The position numbers were made by a program, and so were the translations under genes. Below the pieces are notes generated by a model. It saw only the letters and a list, made by a program, of their open reading frames with translations. It was not told the origin of the DNA and ran no database searches. Shown piece after piece: positions 6,853 through 15,139 of a DNA stretch of 64,000 bases. Every line of letters starts with the position of its first letter. The stretch's first letter is position 1. Origin of the DNA: Labrys sp. WJW (GTDB taxonomy: Bacteria > Pseudomonadota > Alphaproteobacteria > Rhizobiales > Labraceae); contig NZ_LYXZ01000051.1 of NCBI RefSeq assembly GCF_001676615.1, positions 53,948-117,947 of the forward strand, read 5' to 3'.

Positions 6853-9300
6853 ATGGTTGCACGCCCCGGAACCCAACGCACCAACTTCAACGCCGGCGAG
6901 CTCTCCGTCGAGCTGTTCGATCGCACCGACGTGAAAACCTGGTATGCCGGCGCCAAGCTGATGGATGGCCTGGAACCTGTGCCGCAAGGCGGCTGGAAGC
7001 AACTGCCCCGCTCGCGCCATCGCGCCCGGCTCGGCCGCGCCTTTGCCCAGATCACCAGCCAGGCGCTTTCTCCCGTCGCTGGCGTCACGGCCGCACAGGT
7101 GCTGGCGACCGTCGATCTCGGTTCGGCGCAGATGGTGGCCGGAATCGACCTGAGCGGCTTCCTGGCCTCGCTCGAGCTCCGCGGCGCCTACATCACCGTC
7201 GACGTCTCAAACTCGGCCGGCGCGCCCGGCCCGCTGATGACCGGCGGACTGACGGTGCTCACCACGGCGCGCACCAGGCGCCTGGCCTATCCGCCGGGGG
7301 GCGCGGTTTCCGGTCGCTATGTCCATGTCAACCTGGCGCTCGCGCCCTCGGCTTCTACCGATTTCACGCTCGGCACGATCTCGATCCTGTCCGAAAGCTT
7401 CGGCCTGTCCTGCCGCCTGAAACCCTTCGGCGCGGCGCGCGACCGGCCCTATGTGGTGGCGCTCTCGCCCGGCAATGCCGAGATCTTCCGCTCTGGCCTC
7501 TATGTCGCGTCCTGCCCGATCCCACACACCGCCGCGCAACTGGCCGAGATCTCGACGACGCAGCGTTTCGATACCATGCTGCTCTGGCATCCCGACGTGC
7601 AGCCCTGGCGCCTGCTGCGTACCGGCGGCGACTCGGACTGGCAGTCCGATCCGGCTCCTTTCGAGAACATCCCGCTCGCCGACCTCGGCGGCACCTATAC
7701 CAATGCCGTCGCGGAAGTCTGGAACGTCTATATCACCTGGCTGGAATTGGGCTTCGGCTTCAAGTTCGTGCTGAATATCGACGGCTCGGAAACCTCGGAA
7801 GCCGAGTTGAAGACGATCGGCAGCGCGATCGACTATGCCGGCAGCGCGGCCGATCTCAAGCGCGTCATCGAGCTGCTGCCGGCGATCGGCGCCGCCGGCA
7901 TCACGGTAACGGCGGCCGACGCGCCGGTCTCCGGCACCAAGACGGTGATCTACACCGTCACATTCGACGGCAAGGTCAAGGGCCAGGGCTATTCGATCAC
8001 CGGCCATCCGACCTCGCAGGCCGACGGCGCCGTCACCACCTCGCGCGTCACCAAGGGCGTGCGCGCCGGCGAGGCCATCATGTCGGCCGCGCGCGGCTAT
8101 CCGCGTTGCGGCACCTTCTACCAGGACCGCCTGGTGCTCGGCGGCTTCAAGGCGCTCGGCTCGGCCTATGTGATGTCCGGCCCGGGCGAGTATTACAACC
8201 TGCAGACGCTGATCGAAGCGCCCTCGGCGCCGATCCTCGACAATCTCGATACGGACGGCTCGGAAGTCATCCTGCAATTCGTCAAGTCGAAGCAGCTCGT
8301 GGCTTTCACCGACGCCGCCAATCGCTTCCTGACCAATCGGGCGATCACGCGCAGCGAGCCGCGCAACTGGTCCTATTCCTCGAATGACGGCTGCCGCCCC
8401 GGCGTGCCGGTGATCGAGAGCGAGTCCTCGCTGATCTTCGCCAACGAGAGCGGCACCATGCTGATGGCCGCGACCTATTCGGACGTCAGCCAGGGCTATG
8501 ACAGCCAGCCGATTTCCCTGCTCGCCTCGCAGCTTCTGCAGAAGGTCGACGACCTGGCCCTGCAGAAATCGCAGGAAGAGACCGACTCGCAACGGCTGTG
8601 GATCGTCAACAACAACGGCACCCTGCGCGTCGGACTGCTGATCCGCAACCAGGACGTCAATGCCTTCGTGCGCTGGTCGACGCCGGGGCTGGTGCGCTCG
8701 GCGGCCGTGGATCCCGACAGCCTGGTCTGCCTGGCCGTGCAGCGCCAGGTCGCCGGTGTGCCCTGGCTGATCTTCGAAACGCTCGAAGCCGGCCTGCTGT
8801 TCGACCAGGCCGTGACGAAGGTGCAGGCGCCCTCGACCACGGCCAGCGGCTTCGACGCACTGGAAGGCGCAACCGTCTGGGCTGATTGCGACGGCTATAT
8901 CGAGGGGCCGTTCACCGTCGCCGGCGGCAGCTTCACCATGCCCTATGCCGCCACCACCATCACGGCCGGGCGCTGGACGCCGCCGGTTTTCGAGGATCTG
9001 CCGCTGTCCAAGGTGGTCAATGGCGACATGACGGTGCTCAAGCGCCCGTGCCGCGTGCACACCGTCCGCCTCGAGCTCCTCGAAACCACCTCGGTCGCCA
9101 TCGGCGCCAATGGCCGCCCGGCCCGCGACGTTGCCCTGTCGCGCTTCGGCGGGCCGGTCGACCAGCCGCCGGCGCCCTATACGGGCCCGGTGATGGCTTC
9201 GGGTCTCGACGGCTGGTCGCCCGACGGCAGCGCGGTTATCACGCAGGTGCGGCCCGGCAAACTGTCCCTGCGCTCCTATGTGCGCGAAGCCAAGACTTGA
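6853..9300 (+). CDS. Tail tubular protein B (tail nozzle), T7 gp12-like
   Basis: 815 residues from ATG 6853, 2 bases after tail tube A. Six copies form the lower nozzle of the short tail and make first contact with the cell surface. The beginning (RPGTQRTNFNAGELSVEL) has the N-terminal pattern of phage stabilisation/nozzle proteins, and the protein is predominantly beta, as in this family. Mid-protein segments YPRCGTFYQDRLVLGG and GPGEYYNL are typical of the nozzle family (fyqdRl.f.G). The frame is open for another 224 codons upstream, but that part overlaps the well supported tail tube A gene and is not coding. Confidence 0.83.
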   Translation: MVARPGTQRTNFNAGELSVELFDRTDVKTWYAGAKLMDGLEPVPQGGWKQLPRSRHRARLGRAFAQITSQALSPVAGVTAAQVLATVDLGSAQMVAGIDLSGFLASLELRGAYITVDVSNSAGAPGPLMTGGLTVLTTARTRRLAYPPGGAVSGRYVHVNLALAPSASTDFTLGTISILSESFGLSCRLKPFGAARDRPYVVALSPGNAEIFRSGLYVASCPIPHTAAQLAEISTTQRFDTMLLWHPDVQPWRLLRTGGDSDWQSDPAPFENIPLADLGGTYTNAVAEVWNVYITWLELGFGFKFVLNIDGSETSEAELKTIGSAIDYAGSAADLKRVIELLPAIGAAGITVTAADAPVSGTKTVIYTVTFDGKVKGQGYSITGHPTSQADGAVTTSRVTKGVRAGEAIMSAARGYPRCGTFYQDRLVLGGFKALGSAYVMSGPGEYYNLQTLIEAPSAPILDNLDTDGSEVILQFVKSKQLVAFTDAANRFLTNRAITRSEPRNWSYSSNDGCRPGVPVIESESSLIFANESGTMLMAATYSDVSQGYDSQPISLLASQLLQKVDDLALQKSQEETDSQRLWIVNNNGTLRVGLLIRNQDVNAFVRWSTPGLVRSAAVDPDSLVCLAVQRQVAGVPWLIFETLEAGLLFDQAVTKVQAPSTTASGFDALEGATVWADCDGYIEGPFTVAGGSFTMPYAATTITAGRWTPPVFEDLPLSKVVNGDMTVLKRPCRVHTVRLELLETTSVAIGANGRPARDVALSRFGGPVDQPPAPYTGPVMASGLDGWSPDGSAVITQVRPGKLSLRSYVREAKT

Positions 9301-9326
9301 CGCAAAGAAAGACTTGAGGGCCGACC

Positions 9327-9890
9327 ATGACGATGCTCATTCCCGCCGCTTTCTCGGCGCTGACCTCGGCCTTTACGGGCGGCACCGCTGCGGCGACCAC
9401 GGCCGGCGCGGCCGCCACCACGGCCTCGACCTTCTCGCTCGGTTCGCTGTTCACCACCATGCTGTCAGGCGGCGCCACGGCGATCTCGGCCATGGCGGCG
9501 ATGAATGCCGGCAAGCAACAGGCGGCCGCCTACAATCTCGAAGCCAGCCAGGCCATGGCCGACAATGCGCAGGAATCGGTCGAGGGCCGCGTGCGCCGCG
9601 ATTCCATGCGCAAGGATCTGATCAAGCAATTGGGCGAGCAGGATGTCGCCTATGCGGCATCCGGCCTCGATCTCTCCTTCGGCTCGCCCCTGCAGGCCCG
9701 CGACGACGCCAAGGCCGACGCGGCGCGGGCGCTCTCGACCGATCTCGACAATGAGACGGTCACGCGCAACCGGCTGACGCAGCGGGCGCAGGCCCTGCGC
9801 GCCATGGCGCGCGACGCCAAGTCCGCCGGGCGCATGAAGGCCCTCGGCCTGGCCTTCGATTTCGGCACCGATGTTCTCAAGCGCGGATAA
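9327..9890 (+). CDS. Internal virion protein B, T7 gp14-like
   Basis: 187 residues from ATG 9327 with a GAGGG ribosome binding site. The first 65 residues are Ala/Thr/Gly-rich and hydrophobic, with likely membrane-active segments (SALTSAFTGGTAAATTAGAA and MLSGGATAISAMAAMNAG). The rest is a charged helical region. T7 gp14 has the same size and the same layout and forms the outer-membrane pore of the ejection channel. Assignment follows from this layout plus its position between the nozzle and the large ejection proteins. Confidence 0.68.
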   Translation: MTMLIPAAFSALTSAFTGGTAAATTAGAAATTASTFSLGSLFTTMLSGGATAISAMAAMNAGKQQAAAYNLEASQAMADNAQESVEGRVRRDSMRKDLIKQLGEQDVAYAASGLDLSFGSPLQARDDAKADAARALSTDLDNETVTRNRLTQRAQALRAMARDAKSAGRMKALGLAFDFGTDVLKRG

Positions 9891-9896
9891 TCCTTC

Positions 9897-12557
9897 ATGG
9901 CCAATCGCTTCACGTCACCTGTTCGCGTCTCGGAATTCGATCCGAAGGCCCAGCCGGTCGGCCCGCTGGCCAGCGTGCCGCGACAGACGGAAGGGTCGCA
10001 GACGACGTCGACCGTCGCCGGCATTTCCGCCAAGCTCGCCGACAAATTCTCGCGGCTGGCCGACCAGGCCGCGCAGGTCGAGGGCCAGCGCGCCGGGCTG
10101 GCGGCCGGCGCCGATCCCAATTTCCGGCCGTCCGGCTCGATGTCGATTAGGGGTCGCGCCTTCGACGACGCGGCCGTGAACGTCTATTCGAGCAATCTCA
10201 CCGCCAAGCTCGGCTCGGACATGGCCGATGCCTTCGAAGCCAATCGCGACAACCCGGCCGGCTTCGCCGCGGCGGCAGAGAAGATCCGGCAAACCTACCA
10301 GAAAGACCATGTGTTTCCGGAAGTCGCGGCCGACTTTAACCATCGCTGGTCCGGCCTGCAGCTGGCCTATCGCACCAAGGTCGGCGACAATTTCAAAGAA
10401 AAGACCAACAATGAGGCGACGGCGAACCTGGTCTCGGATCTCGACCGGAGCCAGACCTCGCGGGCCCAGATCATCGCCGCCGGCGGTGCCAATGCCGCCG
10501 AGCAGACCGATCTCAGTATTGCCGACGACACGGCTCGCATCAATGACATGGTCAAGCGCTACGGCATGAATCCCGTGGTGGCGCAGAAGCTGCTGATCGG
10601 CATCCGGCATGACAATGCCTCGGCGCTGATGGTGGCCAATGCCTCCAAGCTGAAGACGCCTGAAGAGGTCGACGCCTTCTCGGAGAAGCTGAAATCGGAC
10701 TTCGGCGCCGGCAAGATCAAGGATCTCGACGGCGATGCCTATGACAAGCTGCAGGGCCAGCTCGGGCGGCTGGCCACCAGCATGCGCACGGGCCAGCACA
10801 CAAAGGCGAACGATCTCGAAAAGAAGTTCGACGACGTGCTCGATCGCGCCGGCAAGGGCCAGGCGCCGACGCAGGCCGAAATGACCGGTCTCGCCCTGGA
10901 GGCCGGCACCCTCGGCGATGCCGGCATGGCCATGCTGGCCAAGGCCCAGCGCCGGCTGCTCGGCTCACAGGCCATCGCCCTGGCGCCGACCGTCGGCGCC
11001 GCGCAATCCTGGTTGCGCGATCGCGAGGCCGGCCAGCGCGCCGGCGTCGGCGGCATCATCCGCGAGGCCGCGGCGCAGCTCGGCACCACGCCGGAGGATC
11101 TCGCCACGGTGATCTCCTATGAGACCATCGGCTCCTTCAACCCGTCGAAATGGGGCGGCAAAGGCGGCAACTACATGGGCCTGATCCAGTTCGGGCCGTC
11201 CGAGCGCAAGCAATTCGGCGCCTATGAAGGCCAGTCCTTCCGCGACCAGATGGGTGCCGTGGTGCGCTATCTGAAGGCGCGCGGCTTCCAGCCCGGCATG
11301 GACATCTACGATCTCTATTCGACCATCAATGCCGGCCAGCCCGGCCGCTACAACGCTTCCGACGGCAACGGCACCGTGCGGGGCCATGTGCAGCGCATGC
11401 TGACTTCGCACCGGGCGCGTGCCCTCGCCGTGCTCGGCGGCGGCGGCGATGTCGTGACGGAGGCCGGCGTCAGCGCCGGCGGCATGACGAAAGACCAGGC
11501 CGATGACAACATCTTTTTCCAGAAGGTCATCGACGCCAGGCGCACCGCCGAGGGCTCCGATCCGCTCGGCGCGGCGGTGAATCTCGGTCTGACGCCCTCG
11601 ATCGCCCCAATCGATTTCGCCTCGCCGCAATTCGCTGGCCAGATCGGCCCGCGCGTGGCGCAGGCCAAGGCGATCGGCCTGGCGCAGGGGCGATCGCCCA
11701 CCTTCTTCACGCCGGACGAGTCGACGCAGATCAAGGCCATCGTCAATCGTGGCGGGCAGGAATCGATCGACTTCATGAAATCGATCGTCACCGGCGCCGG
11801 CGCCGATGCTCCGGCCGTGCTGAAGGAGGTCGGCAACGGCGCGCCCGAAATGGCCTTCGCCACCTCGGTCTCCGTCGCGGCCGGATCCGACCGCTTCGCC
11901 GCCAATGTCGCCAACGCCATCAAGGCGCGCAACGAGCCGGGAGCCGACAAGTTGCCGACCATCAAGGCCGACGATGCCAAGGCCTCGACGGATGCGGCCT
12001 TGGGCGGCGCCCTGGCGGGCCTGTCCGACACGGCGCAGCAGAACTTGCTGCATTCGGTCGACCTCTGGTATCAGAGCGAGGCGCGCACGCGGCGCGTGGA
12101 TCCGTCAACCGATCCCGACAAGTCGAGGGCGCTCTATGAAGAGGGCCTGCAGGAGGCGTCGGGCCGCACCGTCGTCAACGGCGTCAGCTATGGCGGGCTG
12201 CAGAAATTCGAGGGCTCGGCCTGGCACGGCCGCGCCGGCGGCGTCGTCGTGGTCAAGCCGAACGTCCGGGCCGACAAGTTCGTCGACCTGCTCAACAGCA
12301 TCGGCGACGAAGATCTGAAATCCCTTCCCGATGCCATGCGGCCGGTCGGCGCGAATGGCAAGCCCATGCCGATCGCCGACCTGATCGACCGGGCGCTGCC
12401 GGTGCTGACGGCGTCGGGCGATTACGCCTTCAGCCTGACGGATCCCGCCCTCGGCCGCTTCGCGCCGGTGCGCACGGCGAGCGGCGCGCCCTTCGTCCTG
12501 CCCTGGCGCCAGCTCGAGGGCGTGCTGCGCGAGCGCATGCCGGAGGCCTTCCGATGA
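9897..12557 (+). CDS. Internal virion (ejection) protein with lytic transglycosylase domain
   Basis: 886 residues from ATG 9897; a weak ribosome binding site and only 6 bases separate it from the preceding gene. The N-terminal 370 residues are helical and charged, with no recognised domain. About residues 395-510 form a lysozyme/transglycosylase-like domain: ISYETIGSFNPS contains the probable catalytic glutamate E409, followed by YMGLIQFGPS and a GxxPGMDIYDLYSTINAGQPG segment. This enzyme would open the peptidoglycan for the trans-envelope ejection tunnel. In T7 the transglycosylase is at the N-terminus of gp16; here it is central in a smaller protein, so the ejection proteins have been rearranged. 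Its stop overlaps the next start (ATGA). Confidence 0.8.
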   Translation: MANRFTSPVRVSEFDPKAQPVGPLASVPRQTEGSQTTSTVAGISAKLADKFSRLADQAAQVEGQRAGLAAGADPNFRPSGSMSIRGRAFDDAAVNVYSSNLTAKLGSDMADAFEANRDNPAGFAAAAEKIRQTYQKDHVFPEVAADFNHRWSGLQLAYRTKVGDNFKEKTNNEATANLVSDLDRSQTSRAQIIAAGGANAAEQTDLSIADDTARINDMVKRYGMNPVVAQKLLIGIRHDNASALMVANASKLKTPEEVDAFSEKLKSDFGAGKIKDLDGDAYDKLQGQLGRLATSMRTGQHTKANDLEKKFDDVLDRAGKGQAPTQAEMTGLALEAGTLGDAGMAMLAKAQRRLLGSQAIALAPTVGAAQSWLRDREAGQRAGVGGIIREAAAQLGTTPEDLATVISYETIGSFNPSKWGGKGGNYMGLIQFGPSERKQFGAYEGQSFRDQMGAVVRYLKARGFQPGMDIYDLYSTINAGQPGRYNASDGNGTVRGHVQRMLTSHRARALAVLGGGGDVVTEAGVSAGGMTKDQADDNIFFQKVIDARRTAEGSDPLGAAVNLGLTPSIAPIDFASPQFAGQIGPRVAQAKAIGLAQGRSPTFFTPDESTQIKAIVNRGGQESIDFMKSIVTGAGADAPAVLKEVGNGAPEMAFATSVSVAAGSDRFAANVANAIKARNEPGADKLPTIKADDAKASTDAALGGALAGLSDTAQQNLLHSVDLWYQSEARTRRVDPSTDPDKSRALYEEGLQEASGRTVVNGVSYGGLQKFEGSAWHGRAGGVVVVKPNVRADKFVDLLNSIGDEDLKSLPDAMRPVGANGKPMPIADLIDRALPVLTASGDYAFSLTDPALGRFAPVRTASGAPFVLPWRQLEGVLRERMPEAFR

Positions 12558-15130
12558 CCGAACTCTTCGGGATGTACGAGCCCTCCCTCTACCTCACCAT
12601 GCCGGAGGGCGTCGGCGATACGGAGGCGGAACGCACCCGGCTGGAGCGCCTGAAATCCGGTGCGCAGGATCTCGGCCAGGCGGCCTCCGACGTCCTCGAC
12701 GCCGACAAGCGCGCCGCGGCGGGACAGCAGTTCCGCGCGGCTTCCGATCAGCGTTGGCTGCTCGACAGCACGGCCGGCGCCGAGAACCGGCGCATTCGCG
12801 CCTATGACGCAGCCATCCAGCGCATTCGCCAGCTGACGGGCGTCAAGCTCGAAAACCCGATGTTCAACGCCTATGACGGCGACGTGCTGCGCGAGGCCAT
12901 CAGCGCCGGCGTCGAGGGCGGCGATCTCGAAACCCTGCAGCAGAACACGCCGGAACTGCTGCGCCGCGGCCGGGAAGTCTTCGACCGGAAGGTCGCCGAG
13001 CTGCGCAAGCAAAGGCCGGAATGGGCCGATGCGCCGGAACTCACCTACGATATCGAGGGCGACCAGGCGCGCATTGCGCAGAACGTGGTGCAGGCCAGCG
13101 AGGCGGCGCAAAAGGATGAGAGCGGCAACGCCACCTTGAACACGCTTGCCGGTTTCGGCGGCGGCTTCGCCGGCGATGTCGGCACGCCCGAATTCTCCCT
13201 CGGCCTGCTGGCGGGCGGCCCGGCCGGCACCATCGGGCGCGGCCTGGTCACGCGCGTGATCGCCGGCGCCCTGGCGGATGGCGCCGTCAATGCCGGCGTC
13301 ACGGCGATTGCCCAGCCGACCATTCAGGCCGATCGCAAGTCCCTCGGCTTGGAGAATGGCGACGATCTCGCCTGGCAGAACGTGAAGGACAGCTTCGTCT
13401 ATGGCGCGATCGGCGGCGGGCTGCTGCGTGCCGGTATCGAGGTTCCCGGCTACCTGGCCGGCCGCCGCGCCAGGGCGGCACCCGGCAGCGTCAACGACGC
13501 GGCCCTGCGCGGCCATGACGTCTCGGCCGCGATCAGCGAAGCGGTGCTGCAGCCGCCTGCCGGCGTGGCTCGATCGGCGGCGCAGGGCACCTTCGCCGAA
13601 GGGCTCGATGCCGCCGTCAATCCCGGCAGTCCGCGGCCCTTCGCCGTGCGGCCGACCTTCTTCGTGACGAAGGATGCCGAGGCCGCCATTGCCGGTCGCC
13701 GCCTGCGCGGCACGCTCGACGATGCCGAATGGCTGCGTTCCGATCGCCGCCTGATCGACACCGCCCTCGCCTCGGAAGATCCCGTCATCCGCGCCACCGG
13801 CGCAATGGCCGATCTCAGCGCCTATGCCTGGCGCCGGGTGCGCGACGGCGACATCCTGCCCGACCACGGCCTTGCCATCGCCCTGACCACCGACGATGCC
13901 ACCCTGCAATCGCTTCTCGCCAGCCGGCTGCGCGAGGCCGGCCCGATCTCCATGGGCGAGGCGCGCCAGATCATCACCGACGAATTGTCGGCGCGCGGCG
14001 CCGTTTCCTCGGCGCATGCCATGCTCGGCCTGGCCGGCGAGGTCGAGACGCCGTCCGCCTATGCGGAGCGCGCCCTGCAGGAGACCATGCCCGACCAGAT
14101 GCGCCGGCTATCCGAGCTTGAAAACGCCGTGGCCGGCAATCAGCGCGAGCTCGGCGTGCTGCGCGCCGAAAGCCTGGACAATGAACGCTTCGGCGCCACC
14201 CGCGCCGCCTTCATCCAGGCCGGCGAGCTCGACGCCAAATATCAGCGCCTGCTCGCCTCGGCCGAGAAGGCGACGTCGGAGGTGCAGCGCGCCGGCATCA
14301 TGCAGCGCGCCGATGCCGTGCAGAACGAAGTTCGCGGCCTGTTCGGCAAGCTGGATCCCGCCGTGGTCGCACGGCTGGAGGAACTGGAAGCTGCCTTGCC
14401 GTTGCGCGAGACCGCCCTGCGCGATGCCCTGTCGGCGCGCGATGGCCTGGCCGCCGAGATCGAGACGGCGCGGCAGGGCTATATTCGCGAGTTCTTCAAC
14501 CGGCCATCGCTCGAGCGGGTAGCGCCGGCGCGGGCCGAGGCCTCGCCTCCCGTCTCGGCGCCTGCCAGTGTCCTGGAGCTCACCGGCGATGATTTGAGCA
14601 ACCGCTACGCCATCGAGACGAATGGCCGATCGATGAGCAGGAAGGTGTACTCGGAATCCCGCCCGGATCGACTTCGGCAAATGGTCTCTGAAATTCAACA
14701 ATTCCTCGCCGACGGTAAAACAGTCACGGCTTTCCATCGACGCCAGCCCACGGCAATCGCTTCCGTGGTTGATGGCAAGCTCTATGATCCGGCCGGCAAG
14801 GAAATCGCGGCCGGAAGCATCATGCGTCTGCACGATAAGGACGCCGCTCTGCGGGTCGAAGATCCGGCGCCAGCCGCTAGCGCCGCAGGCAAGCCCGCTG
14901 AAGCCTCTCCCGCCTCCGCCGCTCCGGCGGAGTCAAAAACCGCGGAAAGCCCGCCAGCGACCGCCGCAGAGTCCGCGCGGGCCACTCCAGCGCGCAAGCT
15001 TACCGTCAAGGATCATGTGCCCATGGTCGGCGATGACGGGGCCGTGGTGATGGCGACCCCGGAAATGCTCGCCACCGCCGGCGAGCGCAACCGTCATCTT
15101 TCCGGCCTGGTGCAGGCCTGCAGACTGTAG
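12554..15130 (+). CDS. Large internal virion (ejection) protein
   Basis: 858 residues from ATG 12554, translationally coupled to the preceding gene. Residues about 190-255 are Gly/Ala-rich and hydrophobic (GGFGGGFAGDVGTPEF, GRGLVTRVIAGALADGAVNAG) and may enter the membrane. Residues about 500-640 are a long charged coiled-coil. The C-terminal 190 residues are odd: a compact segment (YAIETNGRSMSRKVY ... VTAFHRRQPTAIASVVDGKLYDPAG) encoded with visibly lower GC and different codon choice, then a Pro/Ala linker. No enzymatic motif is recognised in it. Position between two ejection proteins and size make a channel role likely by analogy to T7 gp15/gp16. Confidence 0.6.
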   Translation: MTELFGMYEPSLYLTMPEGVGDTEAERTRLERLKSGAQDLGQAASDVLDADKRAAAGQQFRAASDQRWLLDSTAGAENRRIRAYDAAIQRIRQLTGVKLENPMFNAYDGDVLREAISAGVEGGDLETLQQNTPELLRRGREVFDRKVAELRKQRPEWADAPELTYDIEGDQARIAQNVVQASEAAQKDESGNATLNTLAGFGGGFAGDVGTPEFSLGLLAGGPAGTIGRGLVTRVIAGALADGAVNAGVTAIAQPTIQADRKSLGLENGDDLAWQNVKDSFVYGAIGGGLLRAGIEVPGYLAGRRARAAPGSVNDAALRGHDVSAAISEAVLQPPAGVARSAAQGTFAEGLDAAVNPGSPRPFAVRPTFFVTKDAEAAIAGRRLRGTLDDAEWLRSDRRLIDTALASEDPVIRATGAMADLSAYAWRRVRDGDILPDHGLAIALTTDDATLQSLLASRLREAGPISMGEARQIITDELSARGAVSSAHAMLGLAGEVETPSAYAERALQETMPDQMRRLSELENAVAGNQRELGVLRAESLDNERFGATRAAFIQAGELDAKYQRLLASAEKATSEVQRAGIMQRADAVQNEVRGLFGKLDPAVVARLEELEAALPLRETALRDALSARDGLAAEIETARQGYIREFFNRPSLERVAPARAEASPPVSAPASVLELTGDDLSNRYAIETNGRSMSRKVYSESRPDRLRQMVSEIQQFLADGKTVTAFHRRQPTAIASVVDGKLYDPAGKEIAAGSIMRLHDKDAALRVEDPAPAASAAGKPAEASPASAAPAESKTAESPPATAAESARATPARKLTVKDHVPMVGDDGAVVMATPEMLATAGERNRHLSGLVQACRL

Positions 15131-15139
15131 GAGATCCCG

